Below are positions 53,064 through 63,802 of a stretch of 64,000 bases of DNA, one piece after another. A program made the translations under genes and the position numbers. Every line of letters starts with the position of its first letter. The first letter of the stretch is position 1. Location: the NCBI GenBank assembly GCA_965213645.1, contig CBDBZX010000002.1, positions 1,612,001 to 1,676,000 of the forward strand, given 5' to 3'. Source of the stretch: CBDBZX01 sp965213645. GTDB lineage: Bacteria > Deinococcota > Deinococci > Deinococcales > Trueperaceae. The notes beneath the pieces were generated by a model. It was not told the origin of the DNA and searched no databases. It was given only the letters and a program-made list of their open reading frames with translations.

Positions 53064-54179
53064 ATGGCAAGCTGGAAAAAAGCGATTCACAACTTAGAGA
53101 CTCGCGTAGACCGCTTTAGAAACGAACTGAAAAACCGCTACAGCGACGACCCCGTAACTGTGCAGCCTTACATCAGCTACGGCACGCAGGAACGTTTTTT
53201 TGTGAGGGGCCGTGTCTTAGAGGAGAAGGCGCTCTCCAAAGCCGACGCTGACGATTCCGCTTGGGAGAACTTCGGCAGCGCCTGGAAGCGCTTTCGAAGT
53301 GGAGAGGTGCCCAAAGCCCGCGTCAACGTTCGTTTCGGTAGCCGCGAGCAAGAGACCGTCACGGACGACGAAGGCTTTTTTTACCTCTGGTTAGAGACGC
53401 CCAAACCGCTACCGCCGAGTAGCGACGGCTTTTATCAAGTCGAGGCTCAGCTTTTAGAGCCCCTACGCGGCTCCACGCCGCCCGAACTTGCCACCGTGCC
53501 CGTCGCCGTACCCAGAGAGAACGCGCAATTCGGCATCATCAGCGATATGGACGACACCGTCTTGCAAACCGGCGCGACCAACGCGATTGGCATGGCAAAA
53601 AAGGTGCTCTTCGGCAACGCGAAGACCCGCGTGCCCTTTGAAGGGGTATCCGCCTTTTACGACGCACTCCAACACGAAGAGAACCCAATCTTTTACGTCT
53701 CCAGCAGCCCCTGGAACCTCTACGACTTGCTCATCGAGTTTTTAGAGACCAACAACATTCCTGTCGGCCCTATCATGCTCCGCGACTGGGGCATCTCGCC
53801 TACCGAACTCCTGCCGACCTCACACGGCGACCACAAGCGCGAGGCCATCGACCAGATTTTAGAGACGTATCCTGACTTGCCCTTCATTCTCATCGGTGAC
53901 AGCGGACAAGAGGACCCTGAGATTTATAAGAGCGTCGTCCACGACTATCCGGGGCGCATCTTAGGCGTCTACATCCGCTCCGTCCACGAAGCAGAAGAGC
54001 GCAGCGAGAAGATACGCTCGCTGGCCGAAGAGGTTGAAAAAGCGGGTAGCCATCTTGTCTTAGCAAAAGATACGCTGCAAGCGGCTGAGCACGCCGCCGC
54101 GCAAGGCTGGATTAGCATAGAGAGCATCGCGGACGTAGGGCGCAGGAAGACGCAAGATGAACAAGAGGTGTCGCTCTAA
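53064..54179 (+). CDS. App1/DUF2183 family phosphatase, copy 2
   Basis: 371 residues, clearly paralogous to the gene before it over the whole length: FVRGRVLEEKALS, FGIISDMDDTVLQTG, FYVSSSPWNLYDLLIEFLE, LPFILIGDSGQEDPEIYKSVV. GGAGGG lies before ATG 53064; the frame is open 10 codons further. Catalytic residues are intact in both copies, so both may be active. Confidence 0.92.
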   Translation: MASWKKAIHNLETRVDRFRNELKNRYSDDPVTVQPYISYGTQERFFVRGRVLEEKALSKADADDSAWENFGSAWKRFRSGEVPKARVNVRFGSREQETVTDDEGFFYLWLETPKPLPPSSDGFYQVEAQLLEPLRGSTPPELATVPVAVPRENAQFGIISDMDDTVLQTGATNAIGMAKKVLFGNAKTRVPFEGVSAFYDALQHEENPIFYVSSSPWNLYDLLIEFLETNNIPVGPIMLRDWGISPTELLPTSHGDHKREAIDQILETYPDLPFILIGDSGQEDPEIYKSVVHDYPGRILGVYIRSVHEAEERSEKIRSLAEEVEKAGSHLVLAKDTLQAAEHAAAQGWISIESIADVGRRKTQDEQEVSL

Positions 54180-54274
54180 GACTGATAAAGCTTTTCTCAC
54201 ATCTAGCTTTGAGCCTCTTTTGCTGTGACGCTTTCTTCAAAGTCGCCGCACATCATTATTAAGCTGAAGCTGTT

Positions 54275-55069
54275 ATGGAGAAAGAAGCTCAATTTCAGAT
54301 ATCGCAAGACCATATAAATATGAGGCTAAAGCTCCTAAACGCGGTCACATTAGTATATGGGGCGTGTGCGTTTAGTGCGGTAGGAATCACAGCATTTCTA
54401 GCCTTCCAAATGCTGAGCGCTACGCTGCAAGGAGGTTACGGCTTCACGTGGTTCGACCTCATCACGCTTATACCGCTGGCGCTCTCTATTGGAATGGTTG
54501 CTATTCTCTTTTTCCTTCGCGCGGTTAATCGGCGTACAATCAGCAGGCTCAAACAGCAGCGCGTGAGGTTAACGGAAGATGCAGTTCAACGTGAAACGCA
54601 TAATCGGTGCGAGGTTATCAGCTACGATGATATCTCAGAAATTCGCATCCTTAGGGATCGCAAGGATGACCTCGCACAACTCAGTATAAGAACAGAGACG
54701 CAAGATTATATCCTTGTAGGGCTCGAGAATTTCGGTGGCTTCCTAGAAGCATTGAAAGAGTGTCTCTTCAAGGTGCGCATCTCCGAGCAGCGGGCATGGT
54801 GGCACTTCATGACCGCTGATATGTACAACCGCCCTCTTGTCCATCTAGGGGTGTGCTCAGCGATAGGCGTAGCTGCCGCACTTCTCCTTACGCAGACGCA
54901 TCCCCTCGCACTTAACCTCATCCAAGCAGTCTTTGCTACTGCAATACCGGCCTTTGTTCTTACTCAGCGCCCTGTATCCAACGGAATTGTGAGCGCAAAG
55001 GTTCAAAGAAGACTCGCTACTGTTTCCCTCTTACTTGGCGCAGTCATGCTCACTTTGCTTTTCTTCTAA
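54275..55069 (+). CDS. Unknown membrane protein with central PH-like domain
   Basis: 264 residues: two membrane helices near residues 22-47 and 62-82, a soluble middle (RRTISRLKQQRVRLTEDAVQRE ... ISYDDISEIRILRDRKDDLAQLSIRTETQDYILVGLENFGGFLEALKE) that has the strand pattern of bacterial PH domains, then three helices. No family name can be given with confidence. It is more AT-rich than its neighbours. ATG start has no clear ribosome site. Confidence 0.65.
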   Translation: MEKEAQFQISQDHINMRLKLLNAVTLVYGACAFSAVGITAFLAFQMLSATLQGGYGFTWFDLITLIPLALSIGMVAILFFLRAVNRRTISRLKQQRVRLTEDAVQRETHNRCEVISYDDISEIRILRDRKDDLAQLSIRTETQDYILVGLENFGGFLEALKECLFKVRISEQRAWWHFMTADMYNRPLVHLGVCSAIGVAAALLLTQTHPLALNLIQAVFATAIPAFVLTQRPVSNGIVSAKVQRRLATVSLLLGAVMLTLLFF

Positions 55070-55098
55070 CCATAACGATGGAAATTGGGTATTCCCGG

Positions 55099-55104
55099 TA
55101 TAGT
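55099..55104 (+). promoter_or_regulatory. -10 element of leaderless ispH transcript
   Basis: TATAGT, 5 nt before ATG 55110. Confidence 0.6.
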
Positions 55105-55109
55105 AAAGC

Positions 55110-56129
55110 ATGATCGAACGACTTTACCTCGCCAAACCACGCGGCTTTTGCGCCGGGGTGGTCATGGCGATTCAGGCAGTGGAAGAGGCGGCAGACGCGC
55201 TCCGTGAGCAAGAGGAAGGCTTAGCGGTCTATCACGCGATTGTCCACAACAACACGGTGGTGGAGCGCTTAGAAGAGGGGCGAGGCGTGCAGTTCGTGGA
55301 GGACTTGGGGGAACTCGAGAGTGCCAAAGCGAAAGCTGAAGCGCAGGGGCAGCAACTTGCGGATACCGTCGTCTTTAGCGCTCACGGCATCAGCCCCAAG
55401 GTGCGCAGCGAGGCCGCCGCACTCGGACTCGCCACGATTGACGCCACCTGTCCGCTCGTCACAAAGGTTCATTCAGAATCGAAGAAGTACGCCCGCGAGG
55501 GCTACCACATCCTCCTCATCGGCGACTCGACCCAACACCAAGAGGTCATCGGCACGAAGGGCGAAGCGCCAGACGTAACTACCGTGGTGAGCGTCGTCGG
55601 CAACCGCAAGCACGACCCCGCGCTGGCCGACCCCGAGACCGTCAGCGTGCCCGACCCGGAAAAGGTCGTCGTATTGACCCAAACAACGCTCTCGGTGGAC
55701 GACGTGCGCAAGACCATCGACATTTTGAAAGAGCGCTTTCCCGCGCTCGTCATTCCGCCTTCCGATGACCTCTGCTACGCGACGAAGAACCGCCAGGACG
55801 CAGTGAGAAACATCGCGCCGCACGTGGACCTCTTCCTCGTCGTGACGAGTGACTACTCCTCGAATGGGATGCGGCTCCTTGAACTCGCGCATGACCTCTG
55901 CGGCAACGCCAAGCGCGTCGAGGGCGTGGCGGACATCGAGGAGGCGTGGTTAGAAGGGGTGCGCTCAGTCGGCATCACCTCGGCGGCGTCTACGCCGGAC
56001 GATCTGGTGCAGGAGATGGTGGCGTTTTTTCGGGCGCGGAACGAGAGGTTAGAACTCGTCGAAGAGGGTGAGTGGGAGAACATCACCTTTCGCAAGCCCA
56101 AGCGTGTGCCTGCGCCTGTAACCTCTTAG
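55110..56129 (+). CDS. ispH: 4-hydroxy-3-methylbut-2-enyl diphosphate reductase
   Basis: 339 residues. All three [4Fe-4S] cysteines are present: LAKPRGFCAGV (residue ~13), DATCPLVTKVH and DDLCYATKNRQDAV, together with VFSAHGISP, IGDSTQHQEVIGTKGEA and ITSAASTPDDLVQ. Last step of the MEP isoprenoid pathway, giving IPP and DMAPP. Expected to receive its cluster from an A-type carrier such as the one at 38284. ATG directly after a -10, leaderless. Confidence 0.97.
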   Translation: MIERLYLAKPRGFCAGVVMAIQAVEEAADALREQEEGLAVYHAIVHNNTVVERLEEGRGVQFVEDLGELESAKAKAEAQGQQLADTVVFSAHGISPKVRSEAAALGLATIDATCPLVTKVHSESKKYAREGYHILLIGDSTQHQEVIGTKGEAPDVTTVVSVVGNRKHDPALADPETVSVPDPEKVVVLTQTTLSVDDVRKTIDILKERFPALVIPPSDDLCYATKNRQDAVRNIAPHVDLFLVVTSDYSSNGMRLLELAHDLCGNAKRVEGVADIEEAWLEGVRSVGITSAASTPDDLVQEMVAFFRARNERLELVEEGEWENITFRKPKRVPAPVTS

Positions 56130-56141
56130 AGAGATTGAAAA

Positions 56142-56351
56142 ATACTGAATTACACCGCCAAATATACAGAGGTTAGCTCGGGTTACATGGGGCAAATCGT
56201 CGAGTGGCCGGAGGTTGTCAGTGAGGGCGAAGACATCGAAGCGTGCCGCATGATGCTCAAAGACGCGCTTCAAGAGATGATTTTGGCGTATAAGCAGCAG
56301 GATAAGGAGCTACCAAGCGCGGGAGGGTTACTCGAGCACCTTCCCACCTGA
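56142..56351 (+). pseudogene. hicB: HicB-family antitoxin remnant without a start codon
   Basis: Frame reads LNYTAKYTEVSSGYMGQIVEWPEVVSEGEDIEACRMMLKDALQEMILAYKQQ, a normal HicB fold, then ends at 56351. Where the family begins Met-Leu-Asn-Tyr, the DNA is ATA CTG AAT TAC: the start is mutated to ATA and no other initiator lies before the conserved part. TGA stands two codons upstream. Confidence 0.75.
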
Positions 56352-56358
56352 GCCAAGT

Positions 56359-56442
56359 TTGCCAGTTAAGCGGCGCAATTTGGTCAAGTATTTTGAAGAG
56401 AACGGCTTTTCCCTCGAGCCCTCTCCACAACCGTCACCCTAA
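56359..56442 (+). pseudogene. hicA: Truncated HicA toxin remnant
   Basis: 27 codons starting TTG: PVKRRNLVKYFEENGFSLEPS is the first helix of HicA, after which the frame leaves the family (PQPSP, stop). The catalytic His region (normally REGGNHxIY) is missing, so no active toxin can be made. Confidence 0.7.
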
Positions 56443-56465
56443 AACGCCCACCGCCACTAAAGCGG

Positions 56466-56471
56466 TATAAC
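56466..56471 (+). promoter_or_regulatory. -10 element of leaderless channel gene
   Basis: TATAAC, 8 nt before ATG 56480. Confidence 0.45.
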
Positions 56472-56479
56472 TAGAGCGC

Positions 56480-57178
56480 ATGGATGTGACGAAGACTCGA
56501 GCCCCCACCTCAAGCGTCCTCTACCTCTTGCTGCTCATCGTCTTCAACCAGTTCGCCTATCCCTTTACCGAAGCGGGCGGCTTAAACCTCATCCTCTATC
56601 AAATGAGCTACGCGGCGATGTTTCTAGCCAGCGTCTTCATCCCCGAGGTCGGGCGCGTGCACCTCTCTCTGACGGGGCTCTCAGCCCTCGCGTTCGTCGG
56701 GTTCGGCGTTTTGAACGCGCTGGGGCCCGAGGTCGCGTGGTACAGCGCCGCTGTTTTTCTCTCGCTCATCCCTTTTCAAGTATCTGTTATCGTCGCCCTC
56801 TTTCGCCTCGTCTTCGGCAGCCCGCGCGTCACAGTCCAGGTGCTTTACGCGGCGGTCAGCATCTACTTGCTGCTAGGAGCCTGTTTCGTACCGCTCTACG
56901 GAACTTTGGAGTTCTTCGTCCCCGGCTCGTTTGTGGATACGCTCTATCCAGACGCGGGTGTCGCGTGGCAGCAACTCATCTACTTCAGCTACGTGAGCCT
57001 CACCACGCTAGGTTTTGGCGACATCTTACCCGCGTCGAGTTGGGCGCGGTCTCTGGTAAGCCTAGAAGCGGTTATCGGCGTGCTCTACTTAGCCATCTTG
57101 ATGGCGCGGCTCGTTGGGCTTTACGGGCAGACGTGGCTGTCCAGTGAAGATTCCGGTAGTGAAGATTTCGATGATTAG
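56480..57178 (+). CDS. Two-pore-domain-type potassium channel family protein
   Basis: 232 residues, about six hydrophobic helices and an ion-channel pore near the end: LIYFSYVSLTTLGFGDILPASSWARSLVSLEAVIGVLYLAILMARLVG. The filter TTLGFGD is the usual TVGYGD-like K+ selectivity sequence. No cytoplasmic RCK/TrkA domain. The stop overlaps the convergent LtrA gene by 4 bp. Confidence 0.9.
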   Translation: MDVTKTRAPTSSVLYLLLLIVFNQFAYPFTEAGGLNLILYQMSYAAMFLASVFIPEVGRVHLSLTGLSALAFVGFGVLNALGPEVAWYSAAVFLSLIPFQVSVIVALFRLVFGSPRVTVQVLYAAVSIYLLLGACFVPLYGTLEFFVPGSFVDTLYPDAGVAWQQLIYFSYVSLTTLGFGDILPASSWARSLVSLEAVIGVLYLAILMARLVGLYGQTWLSSEDSGSEDFDD

Positions 57179-58410
57179 TCGCCGATGGCGACCTCAGCGG
57201 CTTCCGCGTCGCCGCCCCAGCCGAACCAGACCCACAATCCGTAGACCATATTGACGAAGAGAAGCGCAAAGAGAAGCAGTAAAAAGAGAACGGGGCCCAG
57301 CGCCGGTCCGAAGCCGACGAGCAGCGCCGCGCCGCCTGCTACAGTTTTAAGGAGTGGGCTAATAATGGGGTGGCTGGGCTCGCCGGGGGTACGTACGAGG
57401 GTTAGCTCGAGCAGCGCTACGCTCAGCATAGCCACCCCCGTAAACCCGCCGATGAGCTGCTGCACCTCGCCGCTAAGCACGCCCTCCACCGCAATCACAT
57501 TCGTCACACCTGCGCCGACAGCGGCCACAGCGCTGACAAAGGGCAGGTGCAAGTAGCTCCACAGCACCGTCCAGCCGCCCTGCTCAGGACGCCGCCGCCC
57601 GATGAAGTCGAAGTAGAGCCACCACAGCCCAAGACCTAAGGCGACGCCTAGCGCCGCACTGCCAAACTCAGACGCGCCGAAGCCCTCTGTTTCAGCTAGC
57701 CCGTTGACAACACCCACCACCGTTTCCCCTAGCACGACGATGGTGAAGAGCCCGAAGCGCGTGGGCAAGCGAGAGGTGCTAAAGGCAGGCAGCTTGCGCT
57801 GTAAAGGGGCGGTCACGATAGGGACGAGCAGGTCGATAACGAGCGCCGCGCCAAGCACGATGAGGTTGAAGGGCGGCGGCGCGAAAACGGAAGCCACGAC
57901 GAGCACAACCGAGAGGCTGAACGCGCCTGTGTACCACTGCCCGGTCTGCCGAAACGCAGGCGAAGACACCGTCGCCCAGCCCCACATGAAGGTGATGACA
58001 GTCCGCGCCGCCGCGTAGGAGAGGGCGAAGCCCGTGTAGGTCTCGCCGAGCCCATCATGCGCGTAAACGGCCATGCCAATCACAGGGAGCATCAGCGCGT
58101 AGAGGTAAAGCCGCATCTCGATGCCCTCAGTTTCGAAGCGCTCACCGTAGTAGGTGTCACCGATCCAAACCCACCACACCGGGACGAAGAGAAACAAAAA
58201 GGTGCGCACGCCCGCCGCGTCCGGGTGCGCAGTTAGATGGTGGGCGAGTTCGGCGATGACGGCGACGAAGAAGAGGTCGAAAAAGAGGTCGAGCCAGCCG
58301 ACGCCCCGCGCTTCGTCACCACTGTGGAGAGTGGGGGGTTGCCAAGCGTTACGTCCGGGATGTGAGTGGTTGCCTTTTGAGTCCACGTACCCTCCAAGCT
58401 GCGCCCCCAA
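57175..58410 (-). CDS. Low temperature requirement protein A (LtrA) family
   Basis: 411 residues, around 11 hydrophobic helices. The family opening GVGWLDLFFDLFFVAVIAELAHHL and WVWIGDTYYGERFETEG are clear; later RFGLFTIVVLGETVVGVV. Named from a Listeria locus for growth in the cold, molecular role unknown. TTG 58410 follows TATAAG (58417-58422) by 6 nt; a later start is possible because the first 30 residues are not conserved. Confidence 0.88.
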   Translation of the reverse strand: MGAQLGGYVDSKGNHSHPGRNAWQPPTLHSGDEARGVGWLDLFFDLFFVAVIAELAHHLTAHPDAAGVRTFLFLFVPVWWVWIGDTYYGERFETEGIEMRLYLYALMLPVIGMAVYAHDGLGETYTGFALSYAAARTVITFMWGWATVSSPAFRQTGQWYTGAFSLSVVLVVASVFAPPPFNLIVLGAALVIDLLVPIVTAPLQRKLPAFSTSRLPTRFGLFTIVVLGETVVGVVNGLAETEGFGASEFGSAALGVALGLGLWWLYFDFIGRRRPEQGGWTVLWSYLHLPFVSAVAAVGAGVTNVIAVEGVLSGEVQQLIGGFTGVAMLSVALLELTLVRTPGEPSHPIISPLLKTVAGGAALLVGFGPALGPVLFLLLLFALLFVNMVYGLWVWFGWGGDAEAAEVAIGD

Positions 58411-58416
58411 TTTTTA

Positions 58417-58422
58417 CTTATA
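58417..58422 (-). promoter_or_regulatory. -10 element of leaderless LtrA gene
   Basis: TATAAG on the minus strand, 6 nt from TTG 58410. Confidence 0.45.
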
Positions 58423-58452
58423 ATACTCGAGTACGTCTACCTCAGTCCCAAC

Positions 58453-59037
58453 TCACAAAAGCCCCAACTCCCGCGCCCGGTTCACCGCCCCCAAACGGTC
58501 GCGCACCTCCAGCTTGTTGTAGACGCTCGCCAAATAGGTTTTTACGGTCTCGGGGCTGATGCCCAACGCCTTAGCGATGCCTTTGTTGCTGCCGCCGTCA
58601 CCCAAGAGGTGAAGCACCTGCAACTCCCTCGGAGATAACTCGGGTAAGGTCACATCGGGGAGCCAGTCGCGCCCTGGTTCAGAAAGCATCTTAATTAACC
58701 GCCTGGTCAGCTCAGCAGGGTCGGTCTCTTTGGAGAAAAACCCCTGTGCGCCCGCCTCCCTTGCCGCCTGGATGACCGCTTCTTCTTCAAAGGTCGTGAG
58801 CATGGCGACGAAAACCTCAGGAACGCGCCCCCTAATCGCGCGGCAGGCGTCGATGCCGTTGCAGCGAGGCATCTTGACGTCTAAGAGGACCACATCGGGC
58901 TGATGGATTTCGCTCTGCTCTATTGCCTCAACGCCGTCTTCGGCTTGTCCGACGACGTCGAAGCCTTGCGCCGCTAACGCATAGGAGAGCCCGATGCGAA
59001 AGAGCGGGTGGTCGTCCGCGATGAGGATGCGCATCAC
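58453..59037 (-). CDS. NarL/LuxR-type response regulator
   Basis: 194 residues. Receiver domain with IADDHPLF (acidic pair), phospho-Asp in VVLLDVKMP and the Lys in GFFSKETDP; C-terminal LuxR helix-turn-helix LSPRELQVLHLLGDGGSNKGIAKALGISPETVKTYLASVYNKL. Its start overlaps the kinase stop (ATGA), so both are one operon and one signalling pair. Confidence 0.95.
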   Translation of the reverse strand: MMRILIADDHPLFRIGLSYALAAQGFDVVGQAEDGVEAIEQSEIHQPDVVLLDVKMPRCNGIDACRAIRGRVPEVFVAMLTTFEEEAVIQAAREAGAQGFFSKETDPAELTRRLIKMLSEPGRDWLPDVTLPELSPRELQVLHLLGDGGSNKGIAKALGISPETVKTYLASVYNKLEVRDRLGAVNRARELGLL

Positions 59038-60113
59038 AAATCTTTCTCCTGTTGTAAATAGGCTAGAAGCACCGTACCAGACGGCCCTGAGGTCTCCGTG
59101 ACCAAGCGCCCCCCGTGCGCCTCGATGATGCGCCGCGCGATGAAAAGCCCCAAACCGCCCGTGCCGGCAGCGTAGCGCTTGCCCGCGATGTCGATGGGTT
59201 GCGCGTTGAAAGGTTGCGCGAGTTCTTCTAAGGGCGCAGGTAGCCCAGGGCCGTCGTCGCTGATGCGGATAACGCCGGGGAACAGCTCGAGCCTAATCTT
59301 ACAGTTCGCATAGCGCACGGCGTTAGACACAAGGTTGTAGAGCGAACGCTCCAACTCCCGCGCGTCCACTTTCGCCCGCGCTTGTCCGCTCAACGTAATG
59401 CTGATACCGCGCTCCTTAGCGAGCGGCTCGGCCCGCCGCACGACCTCGGCAACGATCTCTTCTAAGTTGTGCGTCTGACACTTGAGCGGCACGTCGTTAC
59501 GCTCAAACTTGTGCGCGTCCACCATCTTCTGCACCAAGTCCACCAGGCGCGTGTTCTCATGCAAGATTTGATCGACTAAATAGACACGCTCCTCACGCGA
59601 GAGCGCGTCGTTATCGCGGATGACGGCGAGCAGGTGATTGGCGGCGACCAAGGGCGTCTTGAGGTCGTGCATCAGGGTGGCTAAAAAGGACGAACGGCGC
59701 GACTGCTCCAAGGTGACTTGTTGTAAAAGCGAATCGAACGACGCGCTGAGCGCCAAGACCTCTTGGGGTGCGCCCTCGACCTCGAGCTTGACCCCCAACC
59801 TGTCCGACTTGCGCTGCAACGCGCCGATCTGCGTACTCAAACGAAAGAGCGGCGCGAGCAGTTGGCGCGAGAGTACGTAGCCGATGCCCGCCGAGAGCAG
59901 CGCCACGGCGACCAGCCAAAAGCCGAGCAGAAACCAGAGTCTAGCTGCTTCATCTGAGGTGTCGTTGACGCGGGGCAAAAGTACCGCTAAGACGGTGACT
60001 AAGTTCGGTAAGAAGGAGAGGATGCCGACGACCAAGGCGACTTGCATTCGCAGGCTTGGCGGTATGACGACGTCACGCCACTTCGATTTTGAGCGGGGAG
60101 GACTTGCAGTCAC
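59034..60113 (-). CDS. Sensor histidine kinase
   Basis: 359 residues: two membrane helices (residues ~24-45 and 62-85), HAMP-like linker, HisKA with TLMHDLKTPLVAANHLLAVI, HATPase with LYNLVSNAVRYA, ISDDGPGLP and GTGGLGLFIARRIIEAHGG. The outside loop between helices is short, so it may sense the membrane state. Unusual mix: a HisKA-type kinase paired with a NarL-type regulator, which more often pairs with HisKA_3 kinases. Start is 12 bp after the LepA stop. Confidence 0.93.
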   Translation of the reverse strand: MTASPPRSKSKWRDVVIPPSLRMQVALVVGILSFLPNLVTVLAVLLPRVNDTSDEAARLWFLLGFWLVAVALLSAGIGYVLSRQLLAPLFRLSTQIGALQRKSDRLGVKLEVEGAPQEVLALSASFDSLLQQVTLEQSRRSSFLATLMHDLKTPLVAANHLLAVIRDNDALSREERVYLVDQILHENTRLVDLVQKMVDAHKFERNDVPLKCQTHNLEEIVAEVVRRAEPLAKERGISITLSGQARAKVDARELERSLYNLVSNAVRYANCKIRLELFPGVIRISDDGPGLPAPLEELAQPFNAQPIDIAGKRYAAGTGGLGLFIARRIIEAHGGRLVTETSGPSGTVLLAYLQQEKDL

Positions 60114-60124
60114 TCCCCTCTATA

Positions 60125-61912
<1,788 letters not shown>

Positions 61913-61919
61913 TGCTTTC

Positions 61920-61925
61920 ATTGTA
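61920..61925 (-). promoter_or_regulatory. -10 element of leaderless lepA transcript
   Basis: TACAAT on the minus strand, 7 nt from ATG 61912. Confidence 0.55.
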
Positions 61926-62193
61926 CTGGAGAAGCTGTTCACGGACTGACGTGTGCAGACAGAACGAACGGCATTTCACATGCACGCCGCTCTATTTGAC
62001 CCTTGGCGTAGCCGGAACACGTGAATAAGCGTCTACCTTCGCTATAATCCTCTACGCACGAAGTGAACCTTACGTTTCAAGAACGCGCCACGCTGCGCCC
62101 TTCGCCGTTTCGGGAACTGGATAGACACGATAAACACAAAATTTGACACTGTAAAATTTCTGATTTTTCACTTTTTTAAGTTCTTTGCGAGGG

Positions 62194-62199
62194 TACGCT
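62194..62199 (+). promoter_or_regulatory. -10 element of the unknown gene at 62206
   Basis: TACGCT, 6 nt before ATG 62206; decides that start over the one at 62185. Another possible -10, TATAAT, lies near 62041. Confidence 0.5.
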
Positions 62200-62205
62200 A
62201 AACCC

Positions 62206-62697
62206 ATGAACGTGCCTAGTTTTTCACGCTTCCGCTCCGGTACGCCCGCGCCTTTTGCGTCGGGGGAGCAAGTCACGTATAGCGAGCTGCAAAAGAGCGG
62301 CTTGCAAGAGCACTATATACGCATTATTCACAAGCTGATAAGCAAGGGAGAGGTCACCAAGAAGCAGGTGAACCAGTGGCTGGGGCAAGCCGCCTCCAAA
62401 GACCGCGCGGTAGGCCGCAAGGTGAGAGACGAACTCGAGGCGACCCAACCCGCGCCCGCCACGCCGAGTACCCCCTCGCCTTTCAAAAGCGGCGCAGCCA
62501 AAGCCGCGCCGAGTGCCAAGAAGCGTAATAGGGCCGAAAAGCTCCTCACGCTCGTCTCGAAGGGCAATCATAAAGAGGCCGTCAAAGCCGCTCAAACGTA
62601 TGACCTCGCCCCGACTCAGGTGTCACAAACGGCGCTCCGACCCGGCCAGTCCGCTGAGGCGCACGTTGTCAAAGCGCCTACCAAAGTGGCGAGCTGA
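62206..62697 (+). CDS. Unknown basic, Ala/Pro-rich protein
   Basis: 163 residues. First 80 residues could be a small helical domain (VTYSELQKSGLQEHYIRIIHKLISKGEVTKKQVNQWLGQAA), then a Pro/Ser/Ala/Lys-rich linker (ATPSTPSPFKSG, AAPSAKKRNRAEKLLTLVSKGNHKEA). High Lys content suggests nucleic-acid contact, but no family is recognised. Confidence 0.6.
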   Translation: MNVPSFSRFRSGTPAPFASGEQVTYSELQKSGLQEHYIRIIHKLISKGEVTKKQVNQWLGQAASKDRAVGRKVRDELEATQPAPATPSTPSPFKSGAAKAAPSAKKRNRAEKLLTLVSKGNHKEAVKAAQTYDLAPTQVSQTALRPGQSAEAHVVKAPTKVAS

Positions 62698-62704
62698 TTA
62701 CGAG

Positions 62705-62775
62705 TATTGGGCGACGCAGACCCTTTCCGGTTAAACACGAAACTTTATTTCGTGACGGGATATTGGGCGACGCAG
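62705..62775. repeat. 15-bp direct repeats around a small hairpin insert
   Basis: TATTGGGCGACGCAG occurs at 62705-62719 and again at 62761-62775. Between them is a 41-bp unit with CCCTTTCCGGTTAA and hairpin CACGAAACTTTATTTCGTG, matching one end of the element in the TetR gene (25435) with its loop reversed. Confidence 0.6.
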
Positions 62776-62881
62776 TAACTTGGTGTTGCCCGGTCGTAAA
62801 TATACGTTCACTGTGAAGGTATCTCTTTGCTCGAGGTATTTAACGCTTGTGCTAACAGCTCAGGAATGCAAGGTGTAGGAG

Positions 62882-63763
62882 CTACTCGAGAAAAAATCTC
62901 AACAACCTCTCTAACGTCTCTTCGGGCGCTTCTTCAGGCAAGTAGTGACCACAGGGCAGTGCTTCACCGCTGACCTCATCGCCTTCCGTCCAAGCTCGCC
63001 ACGTCTCGAGCACGTCGTACTTCTTACCGATATACCCTTTCCCGCCCCACAGCGCGAGTACGGGGCAAGTAATTTTACGTCCCGCTGCTATGTCCGCTTC
63101 GTCATGACTCAAGTCAATCGACGCCGACGCGCGGTAGTCCTCGCAGCTTGCGTGAATCGCCTCAGGGGTGAAGCAGCGCAGATATTCGTTCATCGCCTCT
63201 TCGGTAAACGCTGCCTTGTCGCGCCCCCACTGGTCAAATTTTTTGCGCAGATAGTATTGCGCGTTCGCTCCAATCAAGCGCTCGGGCAAGTCAAAAGGTT
63301 GAATCAGGAAAAACCAGTGGTAGTAGGCTTCGGCGAAATCCATGTCCGCATGGGTGTACATCGTGTGCGTCGGGGCGATGTCTAAAACCGCTAACCTGGC
63401 GACGCGCTCAGGGTGGTCCAAGGCCATCCGGTGAGCGACGCGCCCGCCTCTATCGTGACCCGCGACAAAGAAGCGCTCAAAGCCAAGCTGCATCATCACC
63501 TCAACTTGGTCGTTTGCCGTCGCGCGTTTTGAATAGGGCTGATGCTCGGCGTCGCTTTCAGGTTTGGACGAGTCGCCGTAGCCGCGCAGGTCACTGGCAA
63601 TGACGGTGAAGTGCTCCGCTAGATGCGGCGCGATTTTGTGCCAAAGCACGTGAGTTTGCGGGTAGCCGTGCAGGAGCAAAAGAGGTGGGCCGCTGCCGCC
63701 TTGCACGAGGTTGATGGTCGCGTCTTGGGTCTGTATTTGTCGCTGCTCGAAGTTTGGAAACAC
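62882..63763 (-). CDS. Alpha/beta hydrolase, haloacetate-dehalogenase-like
   Basis: 293 residues. Oxyanion LLLHGYPQTHVLWH, nucleophile Asp in VAGHDRGGRVAHRMALDHP, acid and base in ALWGGKGYIG and the late LPCGHYLPEEAPEE. The Asp nucleophile with the following Arg, and the HDRGGR pattern, are those of fluoroacetate/haloacetate dehalogenases; dehalogenation is likely for the fold but the natural substrate may be different. No ribosome site or close -10 was identified. Confidence 0.88.
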   Translation of the reverse strand: MFPNFEQRQIQTQDATINLVQGGSGPPLLLLHGYPQTHVLWHKIAPHLAEHFTVIASDLRGYGDSSKPESDAEHQPYSKRATANDQVEVMMQLGFERFFVAGHDRGGRVAHRMALDHPERVARLAVLDIAPTHTMYTHADMDFAEAYYHWFFLIQPFDLPERLIGANAQYYLRKKFDQWGRDKAAFTEEAMNEYLRCFTPEAIHASCEDYRASASIDLSHDEADIAAGRKITCPVLALWGGKGYIGKKYDVLETWRAWTEGDEVSGEALPCGHYLPEEAPEETLERLLRFFLE

Positions 63764-63802
63764 CTCTATACTCCTCTAAATTCAGCGTGGTGTGGTAGGA
63801 AT

